Positions 25,951 through 33,059 of a stretch of DNA of 64,000 nt are shown here, one piece after another. The DNA comes from JBJXGV01 sp046160485 (GTDB lineage: Bacteria; Orphanbacterota; Orphanbacteria; JBJXGV01), in NCBI GenBank assembly GCA_046160485.1, contig JBJXGV010000063.1, forward strand, positions 1-64,000, in the 5' to 3' direction. Each line of letters begins with the position of its first letter. Positions within the stretch are counted from its first letter, which is position 1. A program made the translations under genes and the position numbers. The notes beneath the pieces were generated by a model, which was not told the DNA's origin, searched no databases, and saw only the letters and a program-made list of their open reading frames with translations.

Positions 25951-27546
25951 TCATCCGTTTTTCTTCGCCCATGAATCGATCACGCGCAGAAGAAGCCGCA
26001 CGCCGTAGCCCGAAGGCCCGCGTGGCGAATAGTGTCCTTCCTTGTCGCCCCACGCAACGTTGGCGATGTCGAGATGCGCCCACGGCGTTTTGCCGACGAA
26101 CCGCTTGAGGAACGCCGCGCCGATGATCGCGCCCGCGCCGACGTTGCCGTTGGCGATGTTCTTTACATCGGCGATGTCGCTGCGCACGTGTTCGTCGTAC
26201 TCCTCCCAGAGCGGCAGGCGCCAGGCGCGCTCGTTCGTCTCGCGCCCGGCACCCTCGATTCGCGCGGCGAGCGCGTCGTCCTCCGTGAAGAGCCCAGCCG
26301 CGTGTACGCCGAGCGCGGTGCCGACCGCGCCGGTCAGCGTCGCGAGGTCGATCATCGCCTCGGGCTTGAAGGTCTGCTCGACGTACGACAGCGCGTCTGC
26401 GAGCACAAGGCGTCCTTCGGCGTCGGTGTTGAGAACCTCGATCGTCTTCCCGGAGTGCGAGCCGATGACGTCGCCCGGGCGAACGGCGGAACCACTCGGC
26501 ATGTTCTCGGTCGCCGGGATCACGCCGACGACGTCGACCGGCGCGCCCGATTCTGCGAGTGCGCGAAACACACCGAGCACCGCGGCGGCGCCGCACATGT
26601 CGTACTTCATCTCTTCCATTCGCTGCGCGGGCTTAATCGAGATGCCGCCAGAGTCGAACGTGAGGCCCTTGCCGATGATCGCGAGGCGCCGCGCGCGCGG
26701 GCGACCCGATGCGTACTCGAGCACGACGAAGCGCGGCGGCAGGACGGAGCCGGCGGCGACGGCGAGGATCGCGTCCATCTTTTGCGTGGCCATCCACGCG
26801 GCGTCCTCGACGCGCACGCGAATCTTTCCGCGCGACGCCAGTTCGAGCGCCGCGTCCGCGAGTCCGGCGGGTGTCAGCCGGTTGGGCGGCAAGCAGGCGA
26901 GATCGCGCGCGAGGTAGACGCCCGCGGCGATCGCGCGCGCGCGCGCATGTCCCGCATCCGCCTTCGACTTCGAGGCGGCCCTCGGCAGCGCGAGCGAAAT
27001 GCTCTCGATCGGTTTGCTCTGCTTCGACTTCGGCGCGGGCTCCGTCTTGAGCGAGAGGTAGCTGTAGGCGCCGAGGAGGGCGCCCTCGAGAACGGCCTGC
27101 GTGAGCGCGCCCGCGTCGAGATCGCCGCGCGCGATCTGCGCGAACGCGGGGACCGCGATCTCGAAGCGCGTGGCGCCGACCGCGCGCGCGCGGCGGACGG
27201 CGAGTCCCGCGGCGCGCCGCACGCGCTCCGCCGTTAACGCGTCGCGTTTTCCGAGCCCGACGACGAGAACGCGTCGCGCTCCGCCGCTCGTGTTCGCGAA
27301 AACGCTCGCGCTCTCGAGCAGCTCACCGGAGAAACTCCCCGCCTCGAGAATCGACGCGATGCACCCGCCGAGCTGCACGTCGAGCGCCGCGGCCTCTCTG
27401 TCCAGCGCGGTCGTTTCCTCGAGCGCGACCACGAGCATCGCCGCAGTGGGATCGAGCGGCGCGCCAAATCGGACGTCCGAGAGGGGGAGCGGGGTCGACG
27501 GGCGGCCGCCGCCAAGAGTTGTCTTCGCGCGAGGGGTTCGGGGCAT
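25951..27546 (-). CDS. pepA: Leucyl aminopeptidase, M17 family
   Basis: A 531-residue two-metal aminopeptidase that removes N-terminal residues from peptides in the cytoplasm. The catalytic domain is complete: GKGLTFDSGGISIKP (Lys and Asp ligands), MKYDMCGAAAVLG, NTDAEGRLVLADALSY with the signature Asp and Glu, then the lid region. A linker around residues 165-185 is rich in Lys and Ser. The ATG has AAGGAG four bases upstream. It is expressed from TTGACG/TACACT and shares its upstream region with the divergent nuo operon. Confidence 0.96.
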   Translation of the reverse strand: MPRTPRAKTTLGGGRPSTPLPLSDVRFGAPLDPTAAMLVVALEETTALDREAAALDVQLGGCIASILEAGSFSGELLESASVFANTSGGARRVLVVGLGKRDALTAERVRRAAGLAVRRARAVGATRFEIAVPAFAQIARGDLDAGALTQAVLEGALLGAYSYLSLKTEPAPKSKQSKPIESISLALPRAASKSKADAGHARARAIAAGVYLARDLACLPPNRLTPAGLADAALELASRGKIRVRVEDAAWMATQKMDAILAVAAGSVLPPRFVVLEYASGRPRARRLAIIGKGLTFDSGGISIKPAQRMEEMKYDMCGAAAVLGVFRALAESGAPVDVVGVIPATENMPSGSAVRPGDVIGSHSGKTIEVLNTDAEGRLVLADALSYVEQTFKPEAMIDLATLTGAVGTALGVHAAGLFTEDDALAARIEGAGRETNERAWRLPLWEEYDEHVRSDIADVKNIANGNVGAGAIIGAAFLKRFVGKTPWAHLDIANVAWGDKEGHYSPRGPSGYGVRLLLRVIDSWAKKNG

Positions 27547-27610
27547 CGCTCTCCTTGGGGAACGAAAGCATTCTCAGAGTTGTCGGGAGGATTCGATTCC
27601 GGGCGCCCGC

Positions 27611-27640
27611 AGTGTAAAGGCCGGGCGCATACCGCGTCAA
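27611..27640 (-). promoter_or_regulatory. Sigma70-type promoter of pepA
   Basis: On the minus strand TTGACG (27640-27635), 18 bp, TACACT (27616-27611). Predicted leader about 60 bases. It is back to back with the nuo promoter about 100 bp away. Confidence 0.6.
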
Positions 27641-27718
27641 TCGAGCCGAGTGCGAGAGCGTCGTGCGAGCATGCGCGCGAGATCGCGTGCCCGCGCACCC
27701 GCGAGATCAAATTCTGCG

Positions 27719-27747
27719 TTGACGCTCAAAATGCGCGCGGATACTAT
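27719..27747 (+). promoter_or_regulatory. Sigma70-type promoter of the nuo operon
   Basis: TTGACG (27719-27724), 17 bp, TACTAT (27742-27747): close to consensus with ideal spacing. The start would be near 27754, about 60 bases before the nuoA TTG. Confidence 0.65.
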
Positions 27748-27814
27748 GTGTCGCTCTTCGTCCGCACGTCTCATCAGCTCGCAAGGCCGCGCTTCAAGAG
27801 GGCAGGAGGCCTCC

Positions 27815-28207
27815 TTGCTTTTCGATTTCGCGAACGTTCTGGTCTTCGTCGGCGTCGGCATCGGCTTCATCTTCGTGAGTCTTCTGCTTGGCCGTTTTCT
27901 GCGTCCGAGCGTTCCCGAAGGCGATAAGGGCCTCAGCTACGATTGCGGCGAACTTCCGGTCGGCGACGCGCGGCTCCAGTTCAACTTTCGGTTCTATCTG
28001 GTCGCCCTCATCTTCATCATTTTCGACGTCGAGATCGCGTTCATGTTCCCGGTCGCGACGGTTTTTCGCTCGTGGATCGCGAACGGCCAAGGGCTCGTCG
28101 CGCTGATCGAAATCCTCCTCTTCGTACTCATTCTCTTCGTCGGCCTCGTCTACGTCTGGGCGAAGGGCGACATCTCGTGGCAGAAGACGCTCCGCAGCGA
28201 GGAATAG
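27815..28207 (+). CDS. nuoA: NADH-quinone oxidoreductase subunit A
   Basis: A 130-residue membrane subunit of complex I. Three helices are visible, with the conserved loop between the first and second (GDKGLSYDCGELPVGDAR) carrying the cysteine of the quinone-site switch, and the FYLVALIFIIFDVEIAFMFP second helix. TTG 27815 is the start because AGGAGG ends five bases before it and the product length is normal; the frame is open far upstream only because it opposes pepA. It opens the operon nuoABCDHIJKLMN. Confidence 0.93.
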   Translation: MLFDFANVLVFVGVGIGFIFVSLLLGRFLRPSVPEGDKGLSYDCGELPVGDARLQFNFRFYLVALIFIIFDVEIAFMFPVATVFRSWIANGQGLVALIEILLFVLILFVGLVYVWAKGDISWQKTLRSEE

Positions 28208-28210
28208 TGC

Positions 28211-28687
28211 ATGTCTCTCTATAGAACGATGCCCGACACGGTCATCACCACGAACGTCGATCGCCTCCTCAACTGGACTCGCCTCTCGTCGCTCTGGTAT
28301 CTGCTCTTCGGGCTCGCGTGCTGCGCGATCGAGCTCATGCAAACCGGCGGGCCGCGCGCCGATCTCGACCGCTTCGGCTCCGTGCCGCGCGCGACACCGC
28401 GCCAGAGCGATCTCATCATCATCGCCGGCACGATTACGTTGAAGATGGCGTCGCGCATTCGCCGTCTCTACGAACAGATGCCTTACCCCAAGTACGTCGT
28501 CTCGATGGGCTCGTGCTCGAACTCGGGCGGCCTCTTCTCCTACGCGTACTCGGTTCTGCGCGGCATAGACAAGGTGATCCCGGTCGACACGTACGTTCCC
28601 GGTTGCCCGCCGCGTCCTGAGGCGCTCACCGAGTCGCTGCTCTTCCTCCAAGAGAAAATCAAAAAGGAAAAGTTCCTCGCTCGCTGA
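28211..28687 (+). CDS. nuoB: NADH-quinone oxidoreductase subunit B
   Basis: A 158-residue peripheral-arm subunit that carries cluster N2, the last 4Fe-4S cluster before quinone. Ligands are visible: adjacent Cys37-Cys38 in GLACCAIELMQTGG, one in SMGSCSNSGG and one in YVPGCPPRPEAL. Length matches the family. It begins three bases after nuoA and ends 57 bases before nuoC, the widest gap in the first part of the operon. Confidence 0.96.
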   Translation: MSLYRTMPDTVITTNVDRLLNWTRLSSLWYLLFGLACCAIELMQTGGPRADLDRFGSVPRATPRQSDLIIIAGTITLKMASRIRRLYEQMPYPKYVVSMGSCSNSGGLFSYAYSVLRGIDKVIPVDTYVPGCPPRPEALTESLLFLQEKIKKEKFLAR

Positions 28688-28744
28688 GGCGCACCCCCCT
28701 ATGACACGCATTCGGCCAACCGAACGGATGAGGCGCGCGCCGCG

Positions 28745-29227
28745 ATGAGCCCCGGCGAGATCCACGCGCTCGTGGCCGACGCGTTCCCGGACGCGATCGT
28801 TTCGTGGGACGAAGCGGGGCGCGATCCGTCGCTCTCGATTCGCCCGGATGCGATACCGCGCGTGATGCGGTTCCTCAAGGACGATTCGCGAACCGCGTTC
28901 GACTCGCTCACATGTCTTTCCGGCGTTGATCTCCTCGACCGTCACCGGGTCGTCTATCACCTCTTCTCGTTCGCGCACCGCCATTCCTTCGTCGTGAAGG
29001 CGGACGTGTGGCGCCGCGATCCGCATGTGCCGAGCGTGTCGCTCATCTGGCGTGGCGCGCGGTGGTTCGAGCGCGAGGCGTACGACCTTATCGGCATCCA
29101 GTTCGACGGCCACCCCGATCTGCGGCGCATCCTCATGCCCGACGATTGGGAGGGACATCCGCTTCGCAAGGACTTCGTCTTCCCGCTCGAATACGGCGGT
29201 ATCGACAACCGCAGGAACTACGACTGA
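28745..29227 (+). CDS. nuoC: NADH-quinone oxidoreductase subunit C
   Basis: A 160-residue subunit of the connecting part of complex I. The C-terminal signature WFEREAYDLIGIQFDGHPDLRRILMPDDWEG (interrupted here: EREAYDLIGI, then LRRILMPDDWEGHPLRKD) is complete. It is separate from nuoD rather than fused as in some gammaproteobacteria. The nuoD start follows after two bases. Confidence 0.95.
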   Translation: MSPGEIHALVADAFPDAIVSWDEAGRDPSLSIRPDAIPRVMRFLKDDSRTAFDSLTCLSGVDLLDRHRVVYHLFSFAHRHSFVVKADVWRRDPHVPSVSLIWRGARWFEREAYDLIGIQFDGHPDLRRILMPDDWEGHPLRKDFVFPLEYGGIDNRRNYD

Positions 29228-29229
29228 CG

Positions 29230-30351
29230 ATGGCGACGCTCCGCACCGAAGAGATGACGATGAACATGGGGCCGCACCATCCGTCGACGCACGGTGTGTT
29301 GCGCTTCATCCTGAAGACCGACGGCGAAATCGTTCACGAGTGTTTGCCCGACGTCGGTTACTTGCATCGTTCGATCGAGAAGATCGGCGAGCTGATGACG
29401 TACACGGGATTCGTGCCGTACACCGACCGTGTCGACTACGTCGCGTCGATGAATTCCAACCTGGCGTACTGCATGGCGGTCGAGAAGCTCGCGTCGATCG
29501 AGGTTCCGCGCCGAGCCGAGTTCCTGCGCGTGATGGTTTGCGAGCTCAACCGTATCTCGAGCCACTTGATCGCGGTCGGCGCGCTCGCGATGGACATCGG
29601 CGCTGTGACGCCGTTCCCGTACGCGCTGCGCGAGCGCGAGCGCATCAACGACCTGCTCGAGGCGATCTGCGGGGCGCGCCTCACCTACAACTACATCTGG
29701 ATCGGCGGCGTGTCGTTCGATCTTCCGCCTGGCTGGCTCGAACGCGTCGGCGAGTTCGTGGCGTCGTTCGAGCGCATCATTCCCGAGTTCAACCGCCTCA
29801 TCAGCGGCAACAAGATTTTCGTCAATCGGATGGGGAACGTTGCGGTGATCTCGCGCGAGATGGCGATCGATTACAGCCTCGTGGGCCCGAACCTCCGCGC
29901 TTCGGGGGTCGATTGGGATTTGCGCCGCGCCGAGCCCTACTCGATTTACCCGGAGCTCGAGTTCGCGGTGCCGCTCGGACACGGCGAGTACGGCACGGTC
30001 GGGGATTGCTACGACCGGTTCATCGTCCGCGTGCGCGAGATGGAGGAGAGCTGCAAGATTCTTCGCCAGTGCATCGCGAGTTTCCCGCACGACCAACCCG
30101 ATTTCCGCGCGAAGGTCAAATCAGTGAAGCCGCCCGCGGGCGATGTCTACGTTCGCTCGGAGGCGCCGCGCGGCGAACACGGCTACTACCTCGTGAGCGA
30201 TGGCACGGCGAAAGCGGCGCGCGTCAAGATTCGCACGGGCAGCTTTAGCGCCATGGCCGTCACCGAGGAACTGGCGGTCGGGTGCATGATCGCCGACGTG
30301 ATCGCGATCATCGCAAGCCTCGATGTCGTCGCTCCGGAGATCGATCGATAG
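29230..30351 (+). CDS. nuoD: NADH-quinone oxidoreductase subunit D
   Basis: A 373-residue homologue of the hydrogenase large subunit; with NuoB it forms the quinone pocket. The N-terminal GPHHPSTHGVLRF loop, which reaches into the quinone site, and the C-terminal SFSAMAVTEELAVGCMIADV segment are both intact, while the nickel cysteines of hydrogenases are absent as expected. ATG 29230 fits the family start (MATLRTEEMTMNMG); the frame is also open upstream across nuoC but without homology. Confidence 0.96.
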   Translation: MATLRTEEMTMNMGPHHPSTHGVLRFILKTDGEIVHECLPDVGYLHRSIEKIGELMTYTGFVPYTDRVDYVASMNSNLAYCMAVEKLASIEVPRRAEFLRVMVCELNRISSHLIAVGALAMDIGAVTPFPYALRERERINDLLEAICGARLTYNYIWIGGVSFDLPPGWLERVGEFVASFERIIPEFNRLISGNKIFVNRMGNVAVISREMAIDYSLVGPNLRASGVDWDLRRAEPYSIYPELEFAVPLGHGEYGTVGDCYDRFIVRVREMEESCKILRQCIASFPHDQPDFRAKVKSVKPPAGDVYVRSEAPRGEHGYYLVSDGTAKAARVKIRTGSFSAMAVTEELAVGCMIADVIAIIASLDVVAPEIDR

Positions 30352-30354
30352 CCG

Positions 30355-31551
30355 ATGAGAGCATTCCTCGATAGCATCGTCGCCCGCCTCGGCATCGTCG
30401 ATCCGACGACGGTGCTCTTCGTGTACCTCGTCGGCATGGTCATCTTCTGCGGCGTCGTCTTGATGCTCTTCGTGGCGCCGTTCGCGGGCATCACGAGTTA
30501 CGTCGAGCGCCGCATCGCGGCGCGCATGCAGTCGCGCGTCGGCCCGAATCGCGTCGGCCCGCACGGCGTGCTGCAGTGGCTCGCGGACGGCGTGAAATGC
30601 ATCCTCAAGGAAGATTTGATCCCCGACGACGCGGACAAGCCGCTCTTTCGTCTCGCGCCCTATCTTGTCTTCATCGGTATGTTCGGCGCGTTCGTCGTGT
30701 TGCCGTTCGGCTCGCGCCTCGTCATCGCCGACCTCGACGTCGGCTTCTTCTATCTGCTCGCGATGTCGTCGCTCGTGTCGGTGGGGCTCATCATGGCGGG
30801 GTGGGCGTCCAATAATAAGTGGTCGCTCCTCGGCGGCATGCGCGCGGCGGCGCAAATCGTCTCGTACGAGATTCCGGCGGGGATGGCGATCCTCACGGTC
30901 GTTCTCTTCGCGGGCTCGATGAGCGTACAAGGCGTCATCGGCGCTCAGGGTTGGTCGCCGCACACGTGGGTCATGTTCCAGAATCCGTTTCTTTTCGCCG
31001 CGTACTTCGTCTTCTTCGCCGCCGCGCTCGCCGAAGGGAACCGCACGCCGTTCGACATCCCGGAAGCCGAGTCAGAACTCGTCGCGGGCTACAACACCGA
31101 ATACAGCGGCATGCGCTTCGCGCTCTTCTTCCTCGCGGAGTGGGCGAACCTCTACGTAATCGGCGCGGTGTCGGCCGCCGCGTTCATGGGCGGCTGGCAG
31201 GTGCCGCCGGGAATTCCCGAGGTGATTCGCCCCGTCGCCGAACTCCTCACGTTCTTCGCGAAGTCGCTCATCGGTGTTTTCTTCGCGATCTGGATTCGCT
31301 GGACGTATCCGCGGTTGCGCGTCGATCAAATGATGAGCGTCTGCTGGAAGTATCTCGTGCCGATTTCGTTTCTCAACGTCGTCGGAACCGCGATCTGGAT
31401 GATGATCTTTCCTCAGGGGCAGATTCCCGCGCTCGCGGCGAGCATCCTGATGGTCGTTCTGACGATCGCGATCCTCGTCCTGTTCGCGCGCAAGGTCGTC
31501 GCGAATCTTCGCGCGGTCGGCGGGCCGCTCAGCTTCAATCCTTTCGTATGA
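30355..31551 (+). CDS. nuoH: NADH-quinone oxidoreductase subunit H
   Basis: A 398-residue membrane subunit at the join between arms, part of the quinone channel. AAAQIVSYEIPAGMAI and ALAEGNRTPFDIPEAESELV are the conserved loops that hold the acidic funnel; TEYSGMRFALFFLAEWAN follows. About eight to nine helices are present and the length is within or slightly above the usual range. It starts three bases after nuoD and ends thirteen bases before nuoI. Confidence 0.96.
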   Translation: MRAFLDSIVARLGIVDPTTVLFVYLVGMVIFCGVVLMLFVAPFAGITSYVERRIAARMQSRVGPNRVGPHGVLQWLADGVKCILKEDLIPDDADKPLFRLAPYLVFIGMFGAFVVLPFGSRLVIADLDVGFFYLLAMSSLVSVGLIMAGWASNNKWSLLGGMRAAAQIVSYEIPAGMAILTVVLFAGSMSVQGVIGAQGWSPHTWVMFQNPFLFAAYFVFFAAALAEGNRTPFDIPEAESELVAGYNTEYSGMRFALFFLAEWANLYVIGAVSAAAFMGGWQVPPGIPEVIRPVAELLTFFAKSLIGVFFAIWIRWTYPRLRVDQMMSVCWKYLVPISFLNVVGTAIWMMIFPQGQIPALAASILMVVLTIAILVLFARKVVANLRAVGGPLSFNPFV

Positions 31552-31564
31552 CGGGAGCGCGCGC

Positions 31565-32233
31565 GTGATCACGACCTACGTCGGCAACATCCGCGAAACC
31601 TGCTCGACGCTTTTCGAGGGAATGGCCGTCACGTTTTCGTATCTCTTCCGGCCGCCGATCACGACGCAGTATCCAGATCGTATGCCGACTTCCGTGCAAG
31701 ACACGCTTCCCGATCGCTACCGCGGCCATCTCTATGTTCATCTCGACACCTGCATCTCGTGTCTGCTGTGCGAGAAGGCGTGCCCGATCGAGTGCATCAA
31801 GATCGAAGACGTCCGCATCGAGAAGATCATGATCACCGCGGCCGACGGAAAGCCGACGCCGAAGGTGAAGGAGCCGACGCTCTTCAACATCAACATGTAC
31901 AAGTGCATGTACTGCGGGCTCTGCGTCGATCCGTGCCCGACGGGCGCGATTCGCATGACGAAGGAATTCGAGGGGACGACGGAGAACATTCAGAATCTGC
32001 ACTTCCGTTTCGTTACGCCGGATCGCAAAACGATGGCCGTGCGTCTCGGTGAGGAGCAGGAGCGCAAGGCGGCGGAGAAGAAGGCGGCGCACGCCGCGCC
32101 GGCGGCCGCGGCCCCCGCCGCGCCCGCCGCGACGGCGACCGCCGCACCCGCCCCGGCGGCAACCGCGACCGAAGCGCCTCCGGCGCCGCCGACGCCTCCC
32201 GCGGCGGACTCACCCCCGGCGACAGAGGCATAG
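31565..32233 (+). CDS. nuoI: NADH-quinone oxidoreductase subunit I with Ala/Pro-rich tail
   Basis: A 222-residue subunit carrying clusters N6a and N6b, which hand electrons to NuoB. The two 4Fe-4S motifs are CISCLLCEKACPIECIK and CMYCGLCVDPCPTGAI. An unusual tail of about 60 residues, almost only Ala, Pro and Thr after a Lys/Glu stretch, extends the C-terminus beyond the family length (about 150-170). It may be a flexible linker or assembly handle; this is inference. Start is GTG 31565. Confidence 0.94.
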   Translation: MITTYVGNIRETCSTLFEGMAVTFSYLFRPPITTQYPDRMPTSVQDTLPDRYRGHLYVHLDTCISCLLCEKACPIECIKIEDVRIEKIMITAADGKPTPKVKEPTLFNINMYKCMYCGLCVDPCPTGAIRMTKEFEGTTENIQNLHFRFVTPDRKTMAVRLGEEQERKAAEKKAAHAAPAAAAPAAPAATATAAPAPAATATEAPPAPPTPPAADSPPATEA

Positions 32234-32235
32234 CA

Positions 32236-32742
32236 ATGGACCTTAAGCCCCTCTTCTTCTACCTCTTCGCGGCGATCACGATCATTCCGGCGTTCATGGT
32301 CGTCTTCTCGCGCAACCTCGTGCACTCTGCGTTCGCGCTCCTCTTCACGCTTCTCGGAATGGCGGCGCTCTACGTCTTGCTCGGCGCGGATTTCCTCGGC
32401 ATGACGCAGGTGCTCGTCTACGTCGGCGGCATTCTCATACTTCTTGTCTTCGGCGTTATGTTCACGCAGCGCATCTACGATCTGAAGGCGCGCACGAACG
32501 ACTTCTTCAATCTGCCGCTCGGCGTCATCATCGGCGCGATCACGTTCTTCCTGCTCTACTTCGGCATCGGCCTAGCGGTCCCGTGGAAGCTGGTCGCGAA
32601 TCCCGAGATCAAGCCGACAGCGTCCGCGCTTGGCGAACTCCTGCTGACGCGATACCTCCTGCCGTTCGAAGTGATCTCGATTCTTCTGCTCGTGGTTCTC
32701 GTCGGCGCCGTATTGGTCGCGAAGAAGGAGCAGCCGGAATGA
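32236..32742 (+). CDS. nuoJ: NADH-quinone oxidoreductase subunit J
   Basis: A 168-residue membrane subunit with five predicted helices. The third helix (VLVYVGGILILLVFGVMF) carries the conserved pi-bulge region typical of NuoJ. It starts two bases after nuoI, and its stop overlaps the nuoK start by four bases (ATGA). Confidence 0.94.
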   Translation: MDLKPLFFYLFAAITIIPAFMVVFSRNLVHSAFALLFTLLGMAALYVLLGADFLGMTQVLVYVGGILILLVFGVMFTQRIYDLKARTNDFFNLPLGVIIGAITFFLLYFGIGLAVPWKLVANPEIKPTASALGELLLTRYLLPFEVISILLLVVLVGAVLVAKKEQPE

Positions 32743-33059
32743 TCGGCCTGCCTCACTATCTCTTCGTCAGCTCGCTTCTCGCGGCGCTTGGCATCATCGC
32801 GATCACGACGCGGCGCAACGCCGTCGCGATCCTCATGGGGATCGAGCTCTTGCTCAACGCCGCGGCGCTTAACTTCATCGCGTTCTCGCACTACGTCGTG
32901 CCGGCCACTCCGGGCGGCGCGCTCGACGGCCAGCTCTTCGCGATCTTCATCATCGTGCTCGCCGCCGCGGAAGCGACGGTCGCGCTCGCCATCATCATCG
33001 CGATCTATCACAAGCTCCGGTCGATCAACGCCGACGAGCTCGTGCAGATGAAGAACTGA
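32739..33059 (+). CDS. nuoK: NADH-quinone oxidoreductase subunit K
   Basis: A 106-residue three-helix antiporter-related subunit. The two conserved glutamates are in GIELLLNAAALN and AAAEATVALAI. ATG 32739 is chosen for the family length and the ATGA overlap with nuoJ. Its stop shares one base with the nuoL start (TGATG). Confidence 0.96.
   Translation: MIGLPHYLFVSSLLAALGIIAITTRRNAVAILMGIELLLNAAALNFIAFSHYVVPATPGGALDGQLFAIFIIVLAAAEATVALAIIIAIYHKLRSINADELVQMKN

Noticed and set aside
32010..32330. Other open frames over the nuoI tail
   Set aside because: They come from the Ala/Pro-rich codon run read in other frames.
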